A DNA stretch of 64,000 bases from Chlorocebus sabaeus (Eukaryota; Chordata; Mammalia; Primates; Cercopithecidae), in NCBI RefSeq assembly GCF_047675955.1, contig NC_132904.1, positions 58,771,435 through 58,835,434 of the forward strand, given 5' to 3'. Each line of letters starts with the position of its first letter. The first letter of the stretch is position 1. The notes beneath the pieces are model-generated. The model made no database searches, was not told where the DNA came from, and was given only the letters and a program-made list of their open reading frames with translations. Shown piece by piece: positions 34,641 through 46,695 of this stretch. The position numbers and the translations under genes are program-made.

Positions 34641-35254
34641 TCTTCCCCATCTCTACTATTCTGGCTCTTTTTTTCTCGCTCAGCTGGTAGTTCTCTTGGA
34701 AGCTCTGGGAGGTACTTCTGTGAGACATTGGATATTCCTCTTTCTGTCTGTGAGTTTCCTTTCTTCTCACCCTTAACTCTTTCCAAAATGAGGCTCGAAC
34801 CCTCCAAAGGTGTTTGACAGAGAAGCAGCAGGGCTTTGCTGGAGCTCTAAGAAGCCACTGAATAAAATGAAAGTCCTTTCCACGGGCAGTAACCTCCTTT
34901 CCAGGACCTCATTAACAGCCATCTAGGCCTCATTGCCCCTCTCTCCACCCTGTGGTGATAAAACATCACAGAGTCATAAGCAGAGAGCAGAGCTGTTTTG
35001 ATGAGGATGTATATCAGGTGTCTTACTGTTTTATTGAGAAGGAATATGTTAATAACTGGAGGGGTTGGGAAAGTTGTGAGAAAATAAATGTCCAATAAAT
35101 TTCCTCCTAAGGAAAATGAATTTGTTTTTTTGGTGAGGCTTTTGCTTACATAAATTTGAGTTCAATACTTTAAAATAGAGCCAGAGCAATGCTGCTAATG
35201 ACTTCTTCTATATGCTCATTTCAGCAAAGCTCAGGCTCTCTTTTAAGTAGAAGT
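34641..35254. other. Intergenic, unique
   Basis: No gene or clear repeat. Confidence 0.4.
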
Positions 35255-35328
35255 TGAACATATATATATACACACACACATATGTATACATATATGTGTA
35301 TATATAATATTTTATATATATATATATA
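35255..35328. repeat. (TA)n/(CA)n compound microsatellite
   Basis: Alternating TATA and CACA runs directly before the Alu tail. Confidence 0.9.
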
Positions 35329-35628
35329 AATTTTTTTTTTAAGAGACAGAGTCTTGCTCTGTCACCTAGGCTGGAGTGCAGTAGTGCCATCATAGCTCAC
35401 TCACTGCAGCCCCAAACTCCTGGGCTCAAGAGATCTTCCTGCCTCCGCCTCCAAGTAGCTGGGACTACAGGTGTGTGCCACCGTGCTCGGCTAATTTTTA
35501 AATTGTTTTGTAGTGACAGGGTCTTGCTATGTTACCTAGGCAGGTCTTGAATACCTGGCTTCAAGCCATCCTCCCATCTTGGCCTCCCAAACTTCTGGGA
35601 TTATAGGCATGAGACACTGTTCCTGGTC
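35329..35628 (-). repeat. AluJ, minus
   Basis: A poly(T), then a reversed Alu with old features (CATAGCTCACTCACTGCAGCC; TTTTGTAGTGACAGGGTCTTGC), ending CTGTTCCTGGTCC. Confidence 0.88.
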
Positions 35629-36245
35629 CAAATATTTAAAATATACTGGCTTGAATGATGTCAACTTATTAGCCTGCCTGTGGCCTTTACTTGTCTGAAT
35701 CTGACTCTATTCCCTTCCTTGTACCCATCTGGAGTCCCATTGCTCCCTCCCCACAGCCCACAGTGCTCTGAGCAAGTTCATTTGCATAGAGGCAGAGGGA
35801 TGGACTAATGAACTGAGGATTTTATTCCTTTGCATCTCTTCTTTGGGACCCTCTGAATACCATTATGAGAAGATCAATCTAGTGTTTATTTGGTACCTTT
35901 ATACTTCTAATTCTGTCTTTACTGTCTCTATGGTCCCTTTTCTTCAGGTTCCCTTCTAGATTCTTAATCACACATTCTTTCCCTAGTCCTAATAGCTGAC
36001 AGATAGTTCAGAACTTCAGAAGGAAACAAATATTACCTGAGTGGCAGGAAAGCCAAGAAGGGCTCTATACTTAATCCTTCTTGGCACCAGGGAAACATGG
36101 TTCTTTCTGAGGGTTGGGGAACAGTGGGGTGGGAAAAAGGGCAGTATTAGTGGAGTCATCAGGGGTTACAGGTGGGCAAAACATTGATTTCTTTTGCTCA
36201 GAATCATTTTCCTGGGGGGCTTCTGTAGATAAGGAAGCCCAGACA

Positions 36246-36540
36246 GGCCGGGCGCGGTGGCTCACGCCTGTAATCCCAGCACTTTGGGAGGCCGAGGCGG
36301 GCGGATCACAAGGTCAGGAGATCGAGACCATGGTGAAACCCCGTCTCTACTAAAAAATAGAAAAAAATAGCCAGGCGCAGTGGCGGGCGCCTGTAGTCCC
36401 AGCTACTCGGGAGGCTGAGGTAGGAGAATGGCGTGAACCCGGGAGGCGGAGCTTGCAGTGAGCCGAGATTGCGCCACTGCACTCCAGCCTGGGCGACAGA
36501 GCGAGACTCCGTCTCAAAAAAAAAAAAAAAAAAAAAAAAA
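36246..36540 (+). repeat. Young AluY with Yd-type 12-bp deletion
   Basis: It begins GGCCGGGCGCGGTGGCTCAC with few changes. GAGACCAT runs straight into GGTGAAACC, so consensus positions 87-98 are absent, the mark of the Yd lineage (and, I believe, of some macaque YR groups). The target duplication GGAAGCCCAGACA is identical at 36,233-36,245 and 36,541-36,553. The tail is about 25 uninterrupted A. Confidence 0.93.
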
Positions 36541-36553
36541 GGAAGCCCAGACA

Positions 36554-37385
36554 TAACTAGGAGGCTCCTGTATACAACTATTTGGGGAGGAGCATGAGAA
36601 GTCCATGAGGAGCTGGTGATGAAAATTGCCTGTCTCAGTTTCATTGGCTGCCCCATTGCTCACTGCGTTAGGGAAGATATGAATCTGGATCAGAGTGGAG
36701 AAATGTACCCCTCTAGGCTTCCTCTGGATTTCCCCTTGATACTCTACTTCCTTGCACCGGGGGCCACAAGTGCAAGTGTCCTGTGAAATGTTCAAGGCAA
36801 TATCCAGATAAACTTAATAGGATTAAATATAACAAAGTTAAAATATTGTTTAGCTAATAGACTTTTAGGAAGGAGACATGTTGCTATGAACACAGACCAT
36901 TACAAAGTGGTATGTCTTAAGGAGTTATTTTCAGGTTATTTTAAGGAGTTATTTTGGTGAACAAAAGTAGAAGGGGAGGGAAATTAAAGGTAAATGCAGA
37001 ACAAAATCTTAGGGAAAGGGACAAGGACAACATAGGTAGGTGGAAAATGCTGCTTGTGTGAAAATAGTAGAATGAGGTCAGAAAGGGAGGGTGCAGCCAA
37101 ACTCTGGGGCAGGGTGGTTGAAGGCAGGTGCTGCCATCTCTGTTCATACTTGAAGCATTATTGCCACAGAAGCTCTATCTGCAAAGGAAGGACCATGGGA
37201 CAGAAGCCATTCCTACACCAAGTGAACATTCTCTGGGAGAACTTGCCCCTGGAGAGTCCAGCAATTTAGAAATCTATGCTGTCTTTTATGATATTTATAT
37301 ATATTCAGGAGTGCTTTCTGTTTCCTTCAATTTCAGGAGACTCATCAGCTTCTAAGTCATTATAGAGAGGACCATAAAGTGCATC
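36554..37385. other. Upstream region of OR52B2
   Basis: No repeat is recognised. It probably contains the promoter and non-coding 5' exon of OR52B2; an acceptor-like TTCAATTTCAG is at about 37,326-37,336. Confidence 0.4.
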
Positions 37386-38363
37386 ATGAGTCACAGCAAT
37401 GTTACCATCTTCTATCCTGCAGGTTTTGTCCTACTTGGCATCCCTGGGTTGGAGGCTTATCACATTTGGCTGTCAATACCTCTTTGCCTCATTTACATCA
37501 CTGCAGCCCTGGGAAACAGCATCCTGATAGTGGTTATTGTCATGGAACATAACCTTCATGAGCCCATGTATTTCTTCCTCTCTGTGCTGGCCATCATGGA
37601 CATCCTGCTGTCTACTACCACTGTGCCCAAGGCCCTAGCCATCTTTTGGCTCCATGCCCATAACATTGCTGTTGATGCCTGTGTCACCCAAGTCTTCTTT
37701 GTCCATATGATGTTTGTGGGAGAGTCAGCTATCCTGTTAGCCATGGCCTTTGACCCCTTTGTGGCCATTTGTGCCCCACTGAGATATACAGCAGTGCTAA
37801 CTTGGCCTATTGTGGGAAGGATTGCTCTGGCCATCATCACCCAAAGCTTCTGCATCATCTTCCCAGTCATATTCTTGCTGAAGCGGCTGCCCTTCTGCCG
37901 AACCAACATTGTTCGTCATTCCTACTGTGAGCATATTGGAGTGGCTTGTTTAGCCTGTGCTGACATCACTGTTAACATCTGGTATGACTTCTCAGTGCCC
38001 ATTGTCATGGTCATCTTGGGTGTGATCCTCATCGCTGTGTCTTACTCACTGATCCTCCGAGCAGTGTTTTGTTTGCTCTCCCAGGAGGCTCAGCACAAGG
38101 CCCTCAGCACTTGTGGCTCCCACCTCTGTGTCATCCTTATGTTTTATGTTCCATCCTTCTTTACCTTATTGACCCACCATTTTGGGTGTAATATTCCTCA
38201 ACATGTCCATATCTTGCTGGCCAATCTCTATGTGATGGCGCCACCAATGCTGAACCCCATTGTCTATGGTGTGAAGACTAAGCAGATATGTGAGGGTGTA
38301 GCCCACCATCAAGACTTGGTGCTGTATCTCCCCTCTGGGCTGATGGATCCTCATGAATCTTGA
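37386..38363 (+). CDS. OR52B2: OR52B2 olfactory receptor, DRY arginine lost and C-terminal frameshift
   Basis: A class I odorant receptor, single coding exon, 325 residues, starting MSHSNVTIFYPAGF with an N-glycosylation site (NVT) at residue 5. Landmarks are TM1 GNSILIVVIVM, TM2 LHEPMYFFLSVLAIMDILL, TM3 end MAFDPFVAICAPLRY, HSYCEHIGVACLACAD in loop 2, TM6 KALSTCGSHLCVILMFYVP, and TM7 PPMLNPIVYGVKTKQI. The conserved MAFDRFVAIC Arg is Pro here (codon CCC at 37,754-37,756). After GVAHH the frame differs from the receptor I remember: the expected end IKTWCC-SPLG sits in another frame (from about 38,318), so about 11 bases seem deleted and a new 13-residue tail (QDLVLYLPSGLMD and on) has arisen. 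It is probably a non-functional or near-dead receptor with an open frame. Confidence 0.87.
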   Translation: MSHSNVTIFYPAGFVLLGIPGLEAYHIWLSIPLCLIYITAALGNSILIVVIVMEHNLHEPMYFFLSVLAIMDILLSTTTVPKALAIFWLHAHNIAVDACVTQVFFVHMMFVGESAILLAMAFDPFVAICAPLRYTAVLTWPIVGRIALAIITQSFCIIFPVIFLLKRLPFCRTNIVRHSYCEHIGVACLACADITVNIWYDFSVPIVMVILGVILIAVSYSLILRAVFCLLSQEAQHKALSTCGSHLCVILMFYVPSFFTLLTHHFGCNIPQHVHILLANLYVMAPPMLNPIVYGVKTKQICEGVAHHQDLVLYLPSGLMDPHES

Positions 38364-38819
38364 TGTCCAGCTCCCTCAAGGAAGCTAGATGTGAAATACA
38401 GAGATTTCCTACAGTGAGAAGACATTTCTTCCTCTTCTTTCTATTTTATCCTCCTCCCCCCACTTTTCTTTCTTTTCTCATATTTCTTCCTCCTTCTCTT
38501 GTTTGTTTTCTCTAATCTCTTTACACATTCCTCCCTACAACCCAGAAATAATAACTAAGTGTGTACGCCTCTGATATGAGGTTTTGGTACCCTCAGTAGA
38601 CTAGATAGACACCAGAAGCACAGGGATCTGAACACCACATGAAATGAGGTTATAAAGAAGTGGATAAAAATAATTTTATATTTACCATTTTAAGGGGTTT
38701 TATTTTTTAAAAAAAATCCTAAATGTGCATTGATTCTTTGTACAGAATCAAGTGGCCTGCCACCCACTACCATAACAGCAGGTGAGTTCGAGGAACAGCC
38801 ATACATGACCTTTGGCCAT
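38364..38819. other. Downstream of OR52B2, with pyrimidine-rich tract
   Basis: CT-rich sequence at about 38,415-38,520. Nothing else is recognised. Confidence 0.4.
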
Positions 38820-39110
38820 CTGGAAAACCTTCCTCTCCTTCAAATTTTAGTTCAAGAACTGCCTTCCCTGAGAAGTCTTTTATAATTTCTTCAGGCAAGC
38901 CAAAGGTCCTATCTTTGCATGTCTAATGTATCTTGCACAACTCTCCAAATGTGCATAATAAATTGTAATGTAATGAGTTCATTTATCTGTACCCTCAATT
39001 GACTGCAAACTCCTTGAAATCAGAAGAGTGTATATTATTCATATTTGTATTCCCAAAGCATTACAAAATGCCTGACAAATACTACATTTTTGAAAAACGA
39101 ATGGGAGCAC
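38820..39110 (+). repeat. L2 LINE 3' end, plus
   Basis: AGAACTGCCTTCCCTGAGAAG, then GACTGCAAACTCCTTGAAATC, then TTTGTATTCCCAAAGCATTACAAAATGCCTGAC: the standard L2 3' end order. Confidence 0.7.
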
Positions 39111-39769
39111 AATTATCTCCTTGAGGTCAGAACAGGCATCTCTATGGTACGCTGAAATGACAAGCTAAATTAGTCCACAAAACCAGTGATTAGTAAATCA
39201 GCTCCTCATGAAGGCAGTTTGGCATAATTGAGCCAAAGCAACTGCTGATTTTCAGTACTTCTCTCTGCTGTAACTCAGGGACCGGGGAAAAGACAAAGTA
39301 GGAGGAAACAGGGTACTCTTGATTCTCCCTTATATGTAGTTTTTGACCAGACCCAGAATTAGGAATTATAGCACATTGTTCATGGCCAGATTGGCAAAAT
39401 TGGAGTACTCTCTTGGGATTCACAGTCTCGACCCTCATTCTTTCATGCTTTTCCAGAAAAGGTCATGTACACTCATTTCTTTAGCCACCACCAACACTAG
39501 TGAGTCCCATATCCCTGTCTCTAGCCTAAAACTCTCTTTTGAGTGTTAGACACATAAATCCATCTATTAACTGGTTATTCCTCGTAGGACATAGAACTCC
39601 CATTCCACTTTTCTTCCTACATTTCATTTCTTGGGAACTAGATTATGATGATCCCATCAACTTCACTGAGCTGGAAACCCTATAGTCTTTTTAAACTTCC
39701 TCCTCTTAGGGCTGATACTCAAAATGCTATTGGTTGATATTTATATTGATTGTGCCACTAAACAAGTAT
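39111..39769. other. Intergenic, unique
   Basis: No gene or clear repeat. Confidence 0.4.
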
Positions 39770-39985
39770 GTGGATAGTATTTGGACTCCTATCAGGACTC
39801 AAGTCTTGTCATCATCATTTTCTAGCTATGTGAACTTTCACAATTTATTTAACATTTTTAGTCTTCAATTTTTAAATCTATAAAATGGGTACCTTATAGG
39901 TTACCTTCAGAGCATTATTTAAAGATTAAATGAAATAAAGCTTATGACTATACTTAATGTAATCTTTAGCTCATAGTTTCTGAGA
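39770..39985 (+). repeat. MIR SINE, plus
   Basis: TTTTCTAGCTATGTGAACTTTCACAATTTATTTAAC followed by AAATCTATAAAATGGGTACC and AAGATTAAATGAAATAAAGC. Confidence 0.75.
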
Positions 39986-40372
39986 AATATTTTGTTAATA
40001 CTTATTCGTATCGTTAGTCTTTTCAACACTACCTCTACTAATTACTTATTACTTTTCTCATCTTTCACTTCAAATATTGCATTACTTTCTTAGCTGAGAT
40101 CAATGTTTTCAATCTTTTACACGTTTGCCTAAACTATGAAATGACTCTACAATAAATGTTCTAAAAGACAGGGCTGACCAAGCTACTTTCTGTCAAATAC
40201 TTAGGAGGATTTTTCATTACTTACAGAGTGTTTTGCACAGAATATTCTGTAGCAGTAGATATCAGGTATGAATAAACGTTCTATTAAAAATTCCATGGTC
40301 AAATAATTGTGGAAAATGCTGATATTCTGTGAGTCATGCACATGGCTGTCCAAGAGAAAGTTAGAGTTTGCA

Positions 40373-40505
40373 GTGTTTCCCACACTTCTGTGACCATAGA
40401 TACCTATATCAATGTCCATATAATTTTGGCATAATTTTGATAGCATATAAATTTACATCTGTAAAATAAACTAGTGTTCCGTTAGACATAGTTTGGAAAT
40501 CACAG
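40373..40505. mobile_element. Possible hAT MITE
   Basis: Ends resemble each other inverted (CAGTGTTTCCCACACTTC and TAGTTTGGAAATCACAGG), as in non-autonomous hAT-Charlie elements. No target duplication is clear. Confidence 0.4.
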
Positions 40506-40642
40506 GACTACATAGTAAATTCTAAGCTAAGCATTAATTTAATAATCTTGTCCTAACTTATTTTCCATCACTATCACAAAACATACCACTATATAATAAC
40601 ACACTAATATTAACATAATATTAATGATAACAATATTACAAT

Positions 40643-40659
40643 AACAGCTAATGTTTATT
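40643..40659 (-). repeat. MIR start and target duplication of the 23-kb nested L1
   Basis: The 17-mer AACAGCTAATGTTTATT matches AACAACTCATGTTTATT at 63,818-63,834 at 15 of 17 positions. It is the usual beginning of a reversed MIR that continues at 63,835. Confidence 0.65.
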
Positions 40660-40730
40660 TTATTAAAAAAATTTTAAATCACCTTATGCATTTATATTTT
40701 GGCAAACAATCCAATTACACTCTTTTATTT

Positions 40731-41012
40731 GTTTACTTTTTGAGATAGAGTCTTGCTCTGTCACTGAGTGCAGTGGTGCAATCTCGGTTCACTGCAACTT
40801 TTACCTCCCAGGTTAAGCAATTCTCATGCCTCAGCCTCCCAAGCTGGGACTACAGGCACCTGCCACCATGTCCGGCTAATTTTTTGTATTTTTAGTGGAG
40901 ATGGATTTCACCATGTTGCCCAGGGTGGTCTTGAACTCCTGAGCTCAGGCAATCTACCCACCTCAGCTTCCCAAAGTGCTAGGATTACAGGCATGAGCCA
41001 CTGAGACTGGCT
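40731..41012 (-). repeat. AluS-like, minus
   Basis: Full reversed Alu. CAATTACACTCTTTTATTT before and CAATTATACTTTTAGTTATTTT after are the target duplication. Confidence 0.9.
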
Positions 41013-43537
41013 CAATTATACTTTTAGTTATTTTAAAATATGCAATTAAATTATTACTGACTATAGTCACCCTGTTGTGATAGCATATACTAGGTCTTAT
41101 TCATTCATTCTACTTTTTTTTGTACCTGTTAACTATCCCCACTATCCTTCCCAGCCTCTGGTAACCATCCTTCTCTCTATCTCCAAGAGTTCAATTGTTT
41201 GAATTTTTAGCTACCACATGAGAACATGCTAAGTTTGTCCTTCTGTGCTGGGCTTATTTCACTTAACATAATGAACTCCAGTTTCATCCATGCTGTTGCA
41301 AATGACAGGATCTCATTTTTTTTATGGCTTACTAGTACTCCATTGTGTATATGTACCACATTTCCTTTATCCATTCACCTGTTGATGGACACTTGGGTTG
41401 CTTCCAAATTCTGGCTATTGTGAATAGGGCTGCATATATGGGAGTGCAGATATCTCTTCGATATACTGATTTTCTTTCTTTTGGGTATACATAGGAGTGG
41501 GATTGCTGGATCATACAGTAGCTCTAGTTTCAGTTTTTTTGAGGAATCTCCAAACTGTTCTCCATAGTGGTTGTACTAATTTACATCCCTGCCAACAGTG
41601 TACGAGGGTTCCCTTTTCTCCACACTGTCTCCAGCATTTGATATTGCCTGTCTTGGACGAAAGCCATTTTAACTAGGGTGAAATGTCATCTCACCGTAGT
41701 TTTGATTTGCATTTCTCTGATGATCAATGATGTTGAGCACCTTTTCATATACTTGTTTGCCATTGTTATGTTTTCTTTTGAGAAATGTCTATTCAGATAT
41801 TTTGCCCGTTTTTTGGTCACATTATTAGATTTTTTAATGGAGTTGTTTGAGCTTCTTATATGTTTTAGTTACTAATCCCTCATCAGGTACATAGTTTGCA
41901 AATATTTTCTCTTATTCTTTGGGTTGTCTCTTCACTTTGTTTTTTCCTTTGCTGTGCAGAAGTTTTTTAACTTGATGTGCTCTCATTCGTCCATTTTTGC
42001 TTTGGTTGCTTGTGCTTTTGGAATAAAACTCATGGAATCTTTGCCTACTCTCATATCCTGGAAAGTTTTCCCACTCTTTGCTTTTAGTAGTTTTATAGTT
42101 TGAGGTATTATATTTAAGTCTTTAATGGATTTTGATTTGAATTTTGTTTATGGCAAGAGATAGGGGTCTAGTTTCATTCTGCATATGGATATCCAGTTTT
42201 TCCAGCACTATTTATTGAAGAGAATGTCCTTTCCCCAGTGTATATTTTTGGCACCTTTGTTGAATGTGAGTTCACTGTAGATGTATGAATTTGTTTCTGG
42301 GTTCTTTATTCTGTTCCATTGCTCCAAGGATCTGTTTTCATACCAGTGCCATGCCATTTTGGTTACTATAGCTCTGTAGTATAATTTAAAGTCAGGTAAT
42401 ATGATTCCTCCAGTTTTGTTCTCTTTGCTCAGCACAGCTTTGGCTATTCTGGATCTTTTGTGTTCCATAGAAATTTTTTTTTTTTTGTATTTCTGTGAGG
42501 AATGTCATTGGTATTTTGATAGATATTGCATTGAATCTGTAGATTGTTTTAGGTAGTATGAACATTTTAACAATAGTGATTCTTCCAATCCATGAACATG
42601 GAATATCTTTCCATTTTTTTGTGTGCCCTTTTCAATTTCTTTCATCAATGTTTTGTAGTTTTCATTATAGAGCTCCTCTAATTCTTTAGTTAATTTCTAG
42701 GTATTTTATTTTATCTGTAGCTATTATAAATGACATTGTTTTCCTGATTTTTTCTTGAGATTGTTTACTGGTGGCATATAGAAATGTTACTGATTTTTGT
42801 ATGTCAGTATTGTATCCTGCACTTTTACTGGATTGTTTATCAGTTTGAATAGCTTTTCTGTGGAATCTTTAGGTTTTTCCAAATATAAAATCATATAATA
42901 TATCTGCAAACAAGGATAATTTGACTTCTTTTTTTCCAATGTAGATGCCCTTTATTTTTTTCTCTTACCTGATTGCTCTTGCTAGGATTCCCAGTATTAT
43001 GTTGAATAACACTGGAGAAAGTGGGTATTCCTGTCATGTTACAGATCTTAGAAGAAAGACTTTTAGTTTTTCCCCATTCAGTATAATATTAGCTGTGAGT
43101 CCTTTGTATATGGCATGAGCTATATTCCTTTTGTCCCCAGTTTCTTGAGGGTTTTTATCGTGAAGAGATGTTGAATTTTATCAAAAACTTTTTAAGCATC
43201 AATTGAAATGATTATGTTGTTTTTGTCCTTCATTCTGTTGATATGACGTATCACATTGATGGATTTGCATATGTTGAACCATCCTGGCATCCCTGGGATA
43301 AATCCCACTTGGTCTTGATGAATGACCCTTTCAATGTGCTGTTGAATTCAGTGTCCTAATATTTTTTTGAGGATTTTTGCATCAGTATTCATCAGTTATA
43401 TTGACCTATAGTTTTTTTCTTTGATATGTCTTTGGTTTTGGTATAAGGGTAATACTGGCTTCATAGAATGAGTTTGGAAGTATTCCCTCTTCCTCTGTTT
43501 TTCAAAATAGTTTGAGTAGGATTGGTATTGTTTTTCT

Positions 43538-44709
43538 TTTTTTATTATTATTATACTTCAAGTTCTAGGGTACATGTGCATAACATGCACGTTTGTTACA
43601 TATGTATACTTGTGCCATGTTGGTGTGCTGCACCCATCAACTCGTCAGCACCCATCAACTTGTCATTTACATCAGGTATAACTCCCAATGCAATCCCTCC
43701 CTCCTCCACCCTCCCCATAGTAGGCCCCGGTTTGTGATGTTCCCCTTCCCGAGTCCAAGTGATCTCATTGTTCAGTTCCCACCTATGAGTAAGAACATAC
43801 GGTGTTTGGTTTTCTGTACTTGTGATAGTTTGCTGAGAATGATGGTTTCCAGCTGCATCCATGTCCCTACAAAGGACACAAACTCATCCTTTTTTTATGG
43901 CTGCATAGTATTCCATGGTGTATATGTGCCACATTTTCTTAATCCAGTCTGTCACTGATGGACATTTGGGTTGATTCCAAGTCTTTGCTATTCTGAATAG
44001 TGCCACAATGAACATATGTGTGTATGTGTCTTTATAGCAGCATGATTTATAATCCTTTGGGTATATCCCCAGTAATGGGATGGCTGGGTCCTATGGTACT
44101 TCTAGTTCTAGATCCTTGAGGAATCGCCATACTGTTTTCCATAATGGTTGAACTAGTTTGCAGTCCCACCAACAGTGTAAAAGTGTTTCTATTTCTCCAC
44201 ATCCTCTCCAGCACCTGTTGTTTCCTGACTTTTTAATGATTGCCATTCTAACTGGTGTGAGATGGTATGTCATTGTGGTTTTGATTTGCATTTCTCTGAT
44301 GGCCAGTGATGATGAGCATTTTTTCATGCGTCTGTTGGCTGCATAAATGTCTTCTTTTGAGAAGTGTCTGTTCATATCTTTTGCCCACTTTTGGATGGGG
44401 TTGTTTGTTTTTTTCTTGTAAATTTATTTGAGTTCTTTGTAGGTTCTGGATATTAGCCCTTTATCTGATGAGTATATTGCAAAAATTTTCTCCCATTCTG
44501 TAGGTTGCCTGTTCACTCTGATGGTAGTTTCTTTGGCTGTGTGTAAGCTCTTTAGTTTAGTTAGATCCCATTTGTCAATTTTGGCTTTTGTTGCCGTTGC
44601 TTTTGGTGTTTTAGACATGAATTCCTTGCCCATGCCTATGTCCTGAATGGTATTACCTAAGTTTTCTTCTAGGGTTTTTATGGTATTAGGTCTAACATTT
44701 AAGTCTCTA
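43538..44709 (-). mobile_element. 5'-truncated L1PA, antisense
   Basis: L1 3' UTR and ORF2 C terminus (minus-strand CWRGCGEIETLLHCWWDC, IKKWAKDMNRHFSKED). The target duplication ATTG(G)TATTGTTTTTCTTTT flanks it at 43,521 and 44,710. The ORF2 part is broken by stops. Confidence 0.88.
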
Positions 44710-45937
44710 ATTGTATTGTTTTTCTTTAAATATTTGCTAGAATTCAACAAGGAAGCCATCAGGTCCCAAGATTTTTCTGGTTTTTTTTTTTTTTTTTTTT
44801 TTAATTCTGGAAGACTTTTTACTATGGCTTCAATTGTGTTACTTGTTATTGGTCTGTTCATGTTTTGAATCGCTTAATGGTTCAATCTTGGCAGGCTGTA
44901 TGTGTTTAGGAATTTATTCGTTTCTTTTAGATTTTCTAATTTGTTGGCATATAGTTACTTATACTAGCCACTAATCATCCTTTGAATTTCTGCAGTATCA
45001 GTTTTTATAATGTGTCCTTTTCTTGGCTCTGATTTTATTTATTTGGACCTTCTCTCTTTTTTCTTATTTAGTCTGGCTAAAGGTTTGTCAATTTTGCTTA
45101 TGTTTTCAGAAAACAAACTTTTTGTTTCATTGATCTTTTGTATTTTCTTCATTTCAAATTCTTATAATTCTGCTCTGATCTTTATTATTTCTTTTCTTCT
45201 GATAATTTGGGGTTTGGCTTGCTCTTGCTTTTCTAGTTCTGTAAGATGCATCATTAGGTTGTTTATTTGAAGTTTTTCTTCTTTTTTGATGTACGTACTT
45301 TTGGCTATAAAATTCTCTGTTAGTACTGTTTTTGCCATACGCCATAGGTTTTGGTAAATTATATTTCCACTACCATTTGTTTCAAGACAATTTTTATTTT
45401 CTAGAAAATTTTTATTTTATTTTCCTTCTTGATCTTTTCATCGATCCACTTGTTGTTCAATGATACATTGTTTAACATCTTTGTGCTTTTATAATTTCCA
45501 AAATTCCTTGTGTTAATGATTTCTAGTTTTATTCCATTTTTGTCAAAGGAGATGCTTGTTTCATTTGTTTAATGTTTTAATACTCGTTTCGTGATCTAAC
45601 TTATAGTCTATCCTTAAAAATGATCTATGTGCAGGGGAGAAGAATGTGTATTCTACAGCCATTAGATGAAATGTTCTGTAAATATGTATCAGGTCATATT
45701 TGGTCTATAGTGCAGATTAAGTCCAATATTTCTTTGTTGAATTTCTGTCTGGATAATGCTGAAAGTGCGGTGTTGAAGTCTCTAGCTATTATTGTTTTGG
45801 GGCCTATCTCTCTCTTTAGCTCTAATAATGTTAACTTTATGCTCCAGTGTAAGACGCATATATATTTTAAATTGTTATATTCTCTTTCTGAACTGACCTT
45901 TTTATAATTATATAATGACCTTCTTTGTCTCTTTTTT

Positions 45938-46268
45938 TTTTGTTAACTTTTTATTTATTTATTTATTTATTTATTATTATTATTCTACTTTAAGTTCTAG
46001 GATACATGTGCATAACGTGCAGGTTTGTTACATATGTATACTTGTGCCATGTTGCTGTGCTGCACCCATCAACTCGTCAGCACCCATCAACTCGTCATTT
46101 ACATCAGGTATAACTCCCAGTACAGTCCCTCCCCACTCCCACCTCCCCATGATAGGCCCTTGTGTGTGATGTTCCCCTTCCCGAGTCCAAGTGATCTCAT
46201 TGTTCAGTTCCCACCTATGAGTGAGAACATGTGGTGTTTGGTTTTCTGTTCTTGTGATAGTTTGTTCT
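45938..46268 (-). mobile_element. Short L1PA 3' UTR fragment, antisense
   Basis: About 330 bp of L1 3' end with a T-rich tail (TTTA)n, ending where ORF2 begins. The old L1 phrase CTTTGTCTCTT resumes after it at about 46,285. Confidence 0.82.
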
Positions 46269-46695
46269 AACTGTCTCTTATAGTTTGTCTCTTATAGTTT
46301 TAGCCTTGAAATCTATTTTGTCTCACATAAATCTTTTCCCATCCCATTATTTTCAGTCTCTGTGTCTTTATAGGTGAAGTGTGTTTCTTGTAGGCAACAG
46401 ATCATTGTTAATTCTTTTTTGAATCCATTCAGCCATTTTATGTCTTTTTATTGGAAAGTTTAGTCAATTTACATTCAATGTTATTATTGATAAGTAAGAA
46501 CTTACTCCTGCAATTTTGTTACTTTTTTTTTTCTGGTTGTTTTGTGGTCTTCTCATCCTTCTTTCTTTCCTGTCTTCCTTTTAGTGAAGCTGATTTTCTT
46601 TAGTGGTATGCTTTAATTTATTGCTTTTTATTTTTTGTGTACTTATTGTATGTTTTTTGACTTGAGGTTACCATGAAGCTTGTAAATACTCTCTT

